The position numbers and the translations under genes were made by a program. The notes below the pieces were generated by a model. It was not told where the DNA came from and ran no database searches. It saw nothing but the letters and a program-made list of their open reading frames with translations. 64,000 bases of DNA, from assembly GCA_014529385.2 (NCBI GenBank), contig CM043954.1, positions 6,571,806 through 6,635,805 on the forward strand. Reading direction: 5' to 3'. Below are positions 55,127-64,000 of the stretch, in pieces. The stretch is from Adiantum capillus-veneris. Its lineage: Eukaryota > Streptophyta > Polypodiopsida > Polypodiales > Pteridaceae. How positions within the stretch are numbered: position 1 is the stretch's first letter; each line of letters starts with the position of its first letter.

Positions 55127-56264
55127 CTTCTAGGACTACTATTGAATTGGATGCCCTTCCCTCTAGATAGTTATCCTCACAATGCCATGCCTCTATTGGC
55201 CTTCTCTGTCTTCCAACAATTCTAGATCCTTCAATGGAGATTTAAATTGTCCCTTTTGAACATTTTTTGTCCCCAGATTCTTTTTAGAAACCTCGACCAA
55301 GTTATTCTTGACTTGCCATATCTCTTTCTCAGGGTTCTCATCCGACCCTCTTGCTACATTCTTAGTATTCTCCTCAGCATATTCATAAGTTGGGATTTCC
55401 ACTCTCTGAGATTATAAAGCTACCAAAAGCCTATGAAAAATTGGACTTCTAAGTATTCTGGCTTGCTTGCCTCCTCCACATCCTGATTGATTTGATCTGT
55501 TAGTGCCCTTTGATATTGCCACTGATTGACTTTCTTGGCATCGTCTGGGCTTTTCCTCATTGCTATTATCAACCTCCCACATCTTAGGTTTTACCTCATA
55601 ATCCTCATTAGTTTTCGTGATCATGTCGGCTTCTTTTCCTTGATCGTCTTTTTACTAAGATTTTGATCGTCTTTGCCTGCATCTATTGGCATCATTGGTG
55701 TCAATAGGGACTCTAGCTTTGTCCTTCCCATTGAATGATGGGAACCATGTGATTGAGATAATCTTTCAGCTCTTTTTGAATGTTATAACGTGGGAATTCA
55801 TTGAGTGTTTGGAGGTTTGATGCTCCTCACCACCTCTAATACATGGATTTCATTTGGTGTATTTGAGACTCTAGGGGTAAAGGTGGTGTGTCTTACCTTA
55901 GGCCAGACACTTTGTGTGGTCATCCACTCTTTCCCTTATTCATTGTACATAATATACAAGGAATAAGGTGCACTCTACCCCCCTTAGGTTGCTCCACCCA
56001 CCTTTGTACCGTCTACCCTTGTCACAAAAATATCAATCATGTATTTGTTTTTTGGATTAGCAATCAAACTTGTACAAAGAGAGTTTTTGTTTTCAAAATT
56101 AGACAGCTTACAAAAGTACAATGGGTATCTCATAGCAGATCTAAAGACCTTTTTGATAGGACGGGAGAAACTTACAGTGCAGCAGTTGTGCTAGGAGATT
56201 GGAAGATTGTGTGTGGGGGAAAGTAACAAGACTTGAAAGCTTGGGTGGTGTGGTTGTGTATGTA

Positions 56265-56269
<5 letters not shown>

Positions 56270-56350
<81 letters not shown>
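56270..56350. repeat. (CA)n microsatellite
   Basis: About 80 bp of uninterrupted CA dinucleotides; a short second CA run is at 56497-56513. Confidence 0.98.
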
Positions 56351-56355
<5 letters not shown>

Positions 56356-57221
56356 CTTCATTGGCAAAATCTTGGAAATCATGGGAGCAAATAATTTGAA
56401 GATTATTGAGGGCAAACACAACGACTCTTCATTGGCAAAATCTTGGAAATCTTGGGAACAACCAACAAGAGACTAACACCATTGACAATGTGTCTACACA
56501 CACACACACACACAAGCTTGTGTGTGACCATTGCAATGGCAAAGAGTGATTGCGCATTTTTTGTGTGTGCAAGACTTCTCATCATTGGAGATTGTGTATA
56601 CCTTTCCCACACACATAGGCATCAGATTGGAGCAAGAAAAAGTGAGACAGGATCAAAGCAAGATAGGGCTAGAGAGAGACTCTCACAATTTTGCATCTAT
56701 GACTGCAGCAAGAGATCTCCCACATTGCTACCACTACAACAATCTCCCTTAGAGGATCAGACCTAAGAGTTTGAGAGCACATTCATCATTCTTTGGTGTC
56801 TTGAACATTGTGACCACTATCACACTCTCCCTTGGAGGATCGGACTTGAGAGTTTGAGAGCTAATTTGGCATTCTTTAGCATATAGGATGTAGTATTTTC
56901 CAAAAATATAGGTCACTCAAAAATGATTTTTTGCTTTGAATTGTGCTTTTGATGCACACACATCCATCTAGTTCAAGCCTTGTTCAAGCATCCTATCACA
57001 TAGAGAGAGAAAGAGAGAGGATCAAACTCTCTTCACATATCAATCTCATTGGCTTCTTTGAGCATCACCAAGCCCGACATCAACATCAAGCACTCTTCTC
57101 AACATCAACATAGCAAGAGAGGGAGAGAAAGCTCCTTGGCTATTCTTTGGTGTAGCTTTGACATCAACGACCTTCTCCTTTGACATTCCTTTGGCATCTT
57201 CTCCTTGCAGCTCCTCTTGAC

Positions 57222-57357
<136 letters not shown>

Positions 57358-57457
57358 CTTGGCCTCCTCGACATCAACAGCCCCACTAGGTGGATGTTGA
57401 CATCTGGCCATGAGCACCAAATTTTGGCATTGTAGAGCTGCAAGCATCCTAACTACC

Positions 57458-58871
57458 CTGTAAATGGGTTTACAAGTATAAGATCACCGCTCATGATAGT
57501 CAGCCAAAGTACAAAGCAAGGCTTGTTGCCAAGGGCTTTAAGCAAGAACAAGGCATTGACTTTGATGAAGTCTTCTCTCCGGTGGTCAAGATGACTACAT
57601 TGAGATGCTTTCTTGCATTGGTTGCCATATTAGATTTGGTGTTGCACCAAATGGATGTCAAGACAGCGTTCTTGCATGGTGATTTAGATGTGGAAATTTA
57701 CATGCAGCAGCCAGAAGGGTTTGTTGAGAAAGGCAAGGAAGATTGGGTATGCCAGTTGTTAAAGAGTCTTTATGGCTTAAAACAATCACCGAGGGCATGA
57801 TACCATAAATTCCACAAGTTTATGCTTTCTGAAGGCTTTAAACGTAGTGAGTTCGATCACTGTCTATATACAAAGAAGGCTAAGGATGGTAGTTGGTTGA
57901 TCCTTATTTTGGATGTGGATGACATGTTGATTCATGGCAAGCACTTGGAAGAAATTTCAGCTTTGAAGTCAAAGATGGCAAAATCGTTTGACATGAAAGA
58001 CATGGGTGAGGCAAGTCATATACTTGGTATGCGCATTGAGAGAGACAGATCAAAGAAGTTGATTTGGTTATCTCAAACAGAGTATATTGACAAGGTTTTG
58101 CAACGTTTCAATATGGAGAAGGGAAAGGCATTGAGTGTTCCATTGCCACCATATGTGAAACTTAGCAAACAAGATTGTCCTGTGTCTGAGGAAGAACAGG
58201 CTGAAATGGATAAGATTCCATATGCATCTGTAGTGGGTAGTTTGATGTATGCAATGATTGCTACTCGCCTAGACATTGCATTTGCAGTGGGAGTAGTAAG
58301 TCGATACATGTCAAACCCAGGCAAGAAACATTGGGAGGCAGTGAAAGGAATATTGAGATACCTGAAAGCTACAAAGAGTATGCGTATATGCTATGGGAGT
58401 CAGGAGCTAAGTGTAAAGGGTTTTATAGACTCAGATTATGCAGGTGACTTAGAGAACCGAAGGTCTACTTCAGGGTATGTCTTTACATTGGCTGGTGGAG
58501 CAGTATAATGGCGTTCTAGATTACAAGATTGTGTTACTCAGTCTACTACAGAGGCTGAATATGTTGCAGCATCAGAGGCATGCAAAGAATCAATTTGGCT
58601 TAATCGACTAGTAACAGATTTGGGAATCAAAGAAGAGATGCCTGTGTTATATTGTGATAGTCAAAGTGCTATACAATTGGTTCGCAATCCAGTTTATCAC
58701 TCAAAGGCAAAGCATGTGGATGTGAAGTATTTTTTCATCAGGGAAATGCTCGAGGATAAGCAACTTCAGCTTGTCAAAGTTCACACCACAGAAAATCCTG
58801 CTGATCTACTTACAAAAGGACTTCCCTCCGAGAGCTTTGCGCATTTTCGCAAGCAGTTAGGTGTAGGGTAG
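57458..58871 (+). pseudogene. pol: Reverse transcriptase and RNase H (copia F)
   Basis: RT: VKMTTLRCFLALVAILDLVL, DVKTAFLHGDLDVEIYMQQP, LYGLKQSPRA then a stop in place of Trp at about 57798-57800. The catalytic box reads LILDVDDMLIHG (YVDD changed to DVDD). RNase H: DSDYAGDLENRRSTSGYVF, a second Trp-to-stop at about 58506, then STTEAEYVAASEACKES, YCDSQSAIQLVRN and DLLTKGLPSES, ending at 58871. Both nonsense codons are TGG to TGA/TAA-type changes. Confidence 0.92.
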
Positions 58872-58942
58872 TACATCACTTCTCTACATCTCTTGTATAT
58901 TAGCTTGTATAGTAGCTTCTCTCACACTTAAAGTACCACATT

Positions 58943-58960
58943 GGACTTTAAGTGGGAGGT
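58943..58960 (+). promoter_or_regulatory. Polypurine tract of copia F
   Basis: GGACTTTAAGTGGGAGGT before the LTR start TGTTGGGG; the same tract is found in D and G. Confidence 0.85.
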
Positions 58961-59152
58961 TGTTGGGGTATAAAGCCCAATGTGGTCGCCCAGGTAAGTG
59001 GGCGGGCCGCCGTGTATGTACACATATTCTTTTGTAAAAACCTAATAAGAACTCACTATGCTCTACACATTACAGTAGAGCGAGTTCACCATATCGTTGT
59101 GCTCTTCTTCTTGCACTCTCTCTCGCGTTGCACTTCCGCTCGTACTCCTTCA
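58961..59152 (+). repeat. 3' LTR of copia F
   Basis: 192 bp, TGTTGGGGTATAAAGCCC...ACTCCTTCA. The end is fixed by comparison with G's LTR, after which the two flanks differ. Confidence 0.85.
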
Positions 59153-59872
59153 ACCCAGACCAGGAATGTTATAGGCTCCAACAAGGAAAGGTTGCCTAGG
59201 CATATGTATTGGGGGCAGGATCCCGCCCAATAGATCAGCATCGAGCACTGTTATGATTTTCAATATCATGTCTTTCGGCAAGGCCCTTGACAACATGAAT
59301 TAGCGTAGTTTTGAGCATGTGCTTGATAAACTCTCGTATGCAATGGAATGTATGATCACGGCTATAGATCATATAACCAAGCAGGTCTGAGATGCATAAC
59401 TTATGCGTGTTCTATTAATTTTCACTTACATTTACAATTCGACACGATCGACTTTTTGTGCATAAACGACAAGGTCATCTCTCTTTGCTATGACAGCTGT
59501 CGTTAATAGCATTTGTCGGCAACAAGACCAGACAGAGTTCTATGAAGCAAGGCTTCAATTTCTACATCTTTCATTGAAGCTGGCCACGTTTGGCATATGC
59601 TATGATCATACACAAGGGGGAAGGAATAGAAAAAGTGTTTGTAGGTGGGTTCAATTTGGCAGTCTATGGCTTTATGTACCAGACGGGTGTATAGGACATA
59701 CGAGGGCGTCTGTACAGATATGGCTATGGGCCATTTTGGAATGAGTTTTTCTCCCAACTTCCAGACAATTGGCTCACTTATGGGACGTCAATAAAGAGAC
59801 CATCAGTATTATTAAGAAGATATTAATACTTGTGTTTTCGAGGACGAAAGCTCTTCCTTAAGGGGGGAGTAA
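59153..59872 (+). other. Unassigned DNA ending in a gypsy polyprotein C-terminus and purine tract
   Basis: Most of it shows nothing recognisable. The last part (59837-59875) encodes FEDESSSLRGE and a stop, the Asp/Ser ending typical of gypsy polyproteins, overlapping the purine tract TTAAGGGGGGAGTAA. Confidence 0.45.
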
Positions 59873-60092
59873 TGTCAAGACAAGGTCCTACGGGGCAAGG
59901 CCCAACCTAGGGGGTCAGGGACCTAGGCCAAGGGCCGGCTGGACCAGTGCGGACTGGGATCCGCTTAGGGCAAGTGCTAGGAGCTAGCCTATATAAGGGG
60001 CGGTAGGGAGGAGGATCCCAGGTTCAGTTACCCGAGGCCTTATATCTAGCTCCTCATGTAATGCATCGATAGAGGTAAAAGCTTCTCCAACA
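59873..60092 (+). repeat. Short gypsy-type LTR
   Basis: TGTCAAGACAAGG...CTTCTCCAACA, about 220 bp, directly after a purine tract. TATA-like CTATATAAGG at about 59990. The right boundary is inferred from the CA end only. Confidence 0.5.
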
Positions 60093-61937
60093 GCCTCCAC
60101 CTACAATAGTGGACCTCCATGAAGCTACAAAGGAATCCACACCTCCTAGTGTTCAAGAATCACCTGATGAACCACTTCAAGTTCAATCCTGGGAGAGTAC
60201 CTTACCACCCTTGCAACTCGACGAGGGACCTAAGGTAATAGAAAACTATTGGCAAAAATCCTCACCTATTACCAACTGGAACTATTGGTTTCAAAGGGTG
60301 ACGAGCACATTTCAAACAGTATGACCTACCCAAGGAAGGGGGGAAGTCTTCATTCACGTCATCCTATTGAATTATTTCTCTCTCAACCTTCCTCCCTGAC
60401 CTCTCAATCTCCCAATCTTAGGGAATGTATATATAAAGCCTTATACTCACAAAAAAGAAAAATAATGCACAATAAAAGTCAAAACATTGACCCAGACCTA
60501 CACATTCACATCCGGTACACTGAAACAGAAACCTGTGTCATAAATTACCTTTGATCCTCATCACTCGAGTGATGGAGGGTAGGTAGGATTAGTACGATAG
60601 GAGTGCTTCTGTTTTTGAGTTTAGTGATTAGCAAAGTTCTTTCTTCACATTGATGTGCCTCCTAGAGGTATTCTTTGTGTTTCCTCGTGTGTACAGGAAC
60701 ATGTTGCTGTGGTTAGGATTTGGATCTTCATGGAATCTTTCTCTCGTTCACTCTTCAAACCAAGCACGATCATCAACACAAACAGGTGTTTTTTGTCCAT
60801 TAACATGCCCCTTATCTTTTTTGCATCCATGTTTGTCTGCTTTAATTGTGATTGGTAGCATAATATTCAACGCATTTGCTTAGTACCAAACATTAGATTC
60901 AATGTAATTTTTTTGTCATAATCACTTGTCTAGGTTTAAAAATCAAGCAGTCTGACTAAGCTAGTTTGACCAAGCTAGGTGTTAGAGATCTTCTCTTAAT
61001 ACCATGGGGAATGCCTTCCTAATAATCAATGGTTACTTAGGTTCTTAATCCGATTTAGGCAACATTGTGTGAAATGTACTTGGGCTTTCTAGTGGGCTTA
61101 GTCCCTATTGACCTTTAGCTTAAGTATTATAAAGGGAGTTTACTAGTGTGATGAGCCTAGGGAGGGTAACAATGTTATATGACCCCCCAAAGTTACAAAA
61201 TTAAAATGCTAAAAACGAACAAACAAAAAATCAAAGTGCCATAATGTAAAATCTTAACTGGAAGAGAAACCTCAGCTTGATTTGGTACTCCACTCACATG
61301 TATCGCCTATGGTACTAGAGCCCTAGAGGTTCCCAGTGTGTGCGATTTTCCTTGAAAAGCAAAAAACCCAAGGCATACAAAGTAAGCACACACATTAAAA
61401 GTGAATCATTGTGAAAAGACTTTGGGGGGTCAAAGAAAAGGTAATCAGTCAGGCGATGATTTCATGAGCAATTCCTTTTATCGTAGCTTAACTACAAGGT
61501 CTTCTAGGTATAGCCTCTAGTCATCGCTCGAACATGAAATACTTGGCTCTTGCAATTAAACAACTTAATTGACCAGAGAAAATTAAAAAGCTTGCCCATG
61601 GTATTAATAGTCGATCTTTAGTGCCTTTCGACCGTTGAATTAGCGACCCCGAACTTGTTTAGTTTCTACCTTCCCAACTGTTTATGTGTTTGATTATATT
61701 GCAATTTAATGTTTATTACTGAAAAATGGTCTAGAATTATGCTACCAATCAATTTGTCTGCCTACAACTGCATATGCTTTTTAATTGTTTATGAGAATGC
61801 AATTACTGTGCCAATGTTTTTGGATTTTGCAGTGACTGAAGAAGGCTAAGGACATTCATCCCAAATGCTCTTCCACCTCAACGAACGAGCTTCAACTCAA
61901 TAGCTTGCAAGGACGGAATCTACATCCGGAAGGGGGG
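60093..61937. other. No identified gene
   Basis: A 71-codon open stretch at 60109-60324 (MDLHEATKESTPPSVQESPD) has no recognised family. 61180-61193 and 61419-61432 are perfect 14-bp inverted repeats. The remaining DNA is unassigned. Confidence 0.4.
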
Positions 61938-62128
61938 TGAAGGAGTACGAGCGGAAGTTCGACACGAGAGAGAGTGCGAGAAGAAGAGCACAATGATATG
62001 GTGAACTCGCTCTACTGTAATGTGTAGAGCATAGTGAGTTCTTATTAGGTTTTTACAAAAGAATATGTGTACATACCTGGCGGCCCGCCCACTTACCAGG
62101 CGACCACATTGGGCTTTATACCCCAACA
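61938..62128 (-). repeat. 3' LTR of copia G
   Basis: 191 bp, TGTTGGGGTATAAAGCCC (62128) to ACTCCTTCA (61938), matching F's LTR with few differences. The purine tract precedes it at 62129-62145. Confidence 0.88.
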
Positions 62129-62215
62129 ACCTCCCACTTAAAGTCCAATGTGGTACTTTAAGTGTGAGAGAAGCTACTATACAAGCTAATATACAAGAGA
62201 TGTAGAGAAGTGATA

Positions 62216-63127
62216 CTACCCTACACCTAACTGCTTGCGAAAGTGCGCAAAGCTCTCTGAGGAAAGTCCTTTTGTAAGTAGATCAACAAGATTTTCTGTG
62301 GTGTGAACTTTGACAAGCTGAAGTTTCTTATCCTCGAGCATTTCCCTGATGAAATGATACTTCACATCCACATGCTTTGTCTTTGAGTGATAAACTGGAT
62401 TGCGAACCAATTGTATAGCACTTTGACTATCACAATATAACACATGCATCTCTTCTTTGATTCCCAAATCTGTTACTAGTCGATTAAGCCAAATTGATTC
62501 TTTGCATGCCTCTGATGCTGCAACATATTCAGCCTCTGTAGTAGACTGAGTAACACAATCTTGTAATCTAGAACGCCATGATACTGCTCCACCAGCCAAT
62601 GTAAAGACATACCCTGACGTAGACCTTCAGTTGTCTAAGTCACCTGCATAATCTGAGTCTGTAAAACCCTTTACACTTAGCTCCTGACTCCCATAGCATA
62701 TACGCATACTCTTTGTAGCTTTCAGGTATCTCAATATTCCTTTCACTGCTTCCCAATGTTTCTTGCCTGGGTTAGACATGTATCGACTTACTACTCCCAC
62801 TGCAAATGCAATGTCTGGGCGAGTAGCAATCATTGCATACATCAAACTACCCACTGCAGACGCATATGGAATCTTATCCATTTCAGCCTGTTCTTCCTCA
62901 GACACGGGACAATCTTGTTTACTAAGTTTCACATATGGTGGCAATGGAACACTCAATGCCTTTCCCTTCTCCATATTGAAATGTTGCAAAACCTTGTCAA
63001 TATACTCTGTTTGAGATAACCAAATCAACTTCTTTGATCTGTCTCTCTCAATGCGCATACCAAGTATATGACTTGCCTCACCCATGTCTTTCATGTCAAA
63101 CGATTTTGCCATCTTTGACTTCAAAGC
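62216..63127 (-). pseudogene. pol: RNase H and distal RT (copia G, inner part)
   Basis: RNase H: STTEAEYVAASEACKESIWL, VLYCDSQSAIQLVRN, HVDVKYHFIREMLED, ending at 62216. The RT thumb part runs KSFDMKDMGEASHILGMRIE, TEYIDKVLQHFNMEKGKAL, DKIPYASAVGSLMYA, YAGDLDN, then a stop near 62625. The RT is cut at 63127 by the junction of the inverted block. Confidence 0.9.
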
Positions 63128-63602
63128 TGGCAAAATCGTTTGACATGAAAGACATGGGTGAGGCAAGTCATATACTTGGTATGTGCATTGAGAGAGACGG
63201 ATCAAAGAAGTTGATTTGGTTATCTCAAACAGAGTATATTGACAAGGTTTTGCAACGTTTCAATATGGAGAAGGGAAAGGCATTGAGTGTTCCATTGCCA
63301 CCATATGTGAAACTTAGAAAACAAGATTGTCCTGTGTCTGAGGAAGAACAGACGCATATGGAATCTTATCCACTTCAGCCTGTTCTTCCTCAGACACAGG
63401 ACAATCTTGTTTGATAAGTTTCACATATGGTGGCAATGGAACACTCAATGCCTTTCCCTTCTCCATATTGAAACGTTGCAAAACCTTGTCAATATACTCT
63501 GTTTGAGATAACCAAATCAACTTCTTTGGTCTGTCTCTCTCAATGCGCATACCAAGTATATGACTTGCCTCACCCATGTCTTTCATGTCAAACGATTTTG
63601 CC
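62888..63602. repeat. Minus-plus-minus triplication of a 223-bp RT segment
   Basis: Copies at 62888-63110 (minus), 63129-63351 (plus) and 63380-63602 (minus), each running from GGCAAAATCG to AGGAAGAACAG in coding orientation. The first two form a hairpin with an 18-base loop; the second and third are separated by 28 bases. Confidence 0.93.
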
Positions 63603-64000
63603 ATCTTTGACTTCAAACCTGAAATTTCTTCCAAGTGCTTGCCAGCAATCAACATGTCATCCACATACAAAATAAGGATCAACCAACTGCCATCCTTAGC
63701 CTTCTTTGTATATAGACAGTGATCGAACTCACTACGTTTGTAGCCTTGAGAAAGCATAAACTTGTGGAATTTATGTTACCATGCCCTCGGTGATTGTTTT
63801 AAGCCATAAAGACTCTTTAAGAACTGGCATACCCAATCATCCTTGCCTTTCTCAACAAACCCTTCTGGCTGCTGCATGTAAATTTCCACATCTAAATCAC
63901 CATGCAAGAACACTGTCTTGACATCCATTTGGTGCGACACCAAATCTAATATGGCAACAAATGCAAGAAAGCATCTCAATGTAGTCATCTTAACCACCGG
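63352..64000 (-). pseudogene. pol: Proximal RT (copia G, outer part)
   Basis: VKMTTLRCFLAFVAILDLVS, HGDLDVEIYMQQPEGFVEKG, LYGLKQSPRAW, then a stop at about 63773-63775. LSQGYKRSEFDHCLYTKKAK, the catalytic box LILYVDDMLIAG and DMKDMGEASHILG follow, running to DKIPYAS, where it is joined to the inverted block. It re-encodes the segment also present at 62888-63110. Confidence 0.9.

Larger units (their letters stand above)
57458..59152 (+). mobile_element. Ty1/copia element F, 5'-truncated (RT to 3' LTR)
   Basis: Begins abruptly in mid RT (PCKWVYKYKITAHDSQPKYK) and continues to a purine tract and short LTR. Same lineage as D and near-identical by eye to G, which lies in opposite orientation 2.8 kb away. 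Confidence 0.9.
61938..64000 (-). mobile_element. Ty1/copia element G with internal inverted triplication; continues off the window
   Basis: The minus strand runs from RT (64000) to the 3' LTR (62128-61938). The RT is interrupted by an inverted and duplicated 223-bp block at 62888-63602. Same lineage as D and F. Confidence 0.9.

Overview
The window is plant nuclear DNA, most likely from a flowering plant with a large repeat-rich genome. Evidence seen directly: Ty3/gypsy and Ty1/copia retrotransposons with TG...CA LTRs, tRNA-Met-type primer sites (TGGTATCAGAGC) and chromodomain integrases; a CACTA DNA transposon with a plant-type DUF4216 product; tRNA-derived SINEs; and one host gene with short GT-AG introns. 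There is no bacterial-type gene organisation. Nearly all the sequence is transposable-element DNA at various stages of decay.

Layout. 1-10540 is a retrotransposon nest. A gypsy element (W, minus strand) sits in the reverse transcriptase of a copia element (H), which itself sits in an LTR (X1) of the same gypsy family as W. To the right lie three internally deleted members of that family, one hit by a 160-bp hAT-like MITE. 11180-12474 (minus) is the only recognisable host gene, a DNA-3-methyladenine glycosylase (MAG/AAG family) in five exons; its C-terminal exon(s) could not be found. Upstream of it are several SINEs and a large CT/AT microsatellite. 14921-16261 is a TIR element without genes. 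16302-19539 is a complete-ended CACTA transposon (3-bp TSD TTC) that carries part of a TNP2-type product and a captured heavy-metal-associated isoprenylated protein (HIPP) fragment.

20247-35536 is an old chromovirus-type gypsy element (B) flanked by a perfect 5-bp TSD (CATTA). It is interrupted by a younger, nearly complete relative (A, 21399-30315, minus), and about 4.0 kb of B has been inverted in place. 36000-39310 is a 5'-truncated copia element (D). 39311-about 43360 is an LTR-type element (E) whose coding region matches no gag/pol domain I recognise. 44091-47627 is a third relative of A (C; gag plus 5' LTR only). 47628-50134 is a badly decayed gypsy pol (K), and 50135-55126 a decayed copia element with both LTRs (J). 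57458-59152 (F, plus) and 61938-64000 (G, minus) are close relatives of D arranged tail to tail; G contains an unusual minus-plus-minus triplication of a 223-bp RT segment. Between F and G lies a gypsy 3' end with a short LTR.

The pieces do not form a pathway. They record successive insertions, inversions, template-switch-like rearrangements and gene capture around one DNA-repair gene. All boundaries, splice sites and family calls were made by eye from motifs; no database search was run. Element letters (W, H, X1-X6, A-G, J, K) are labels used only here.
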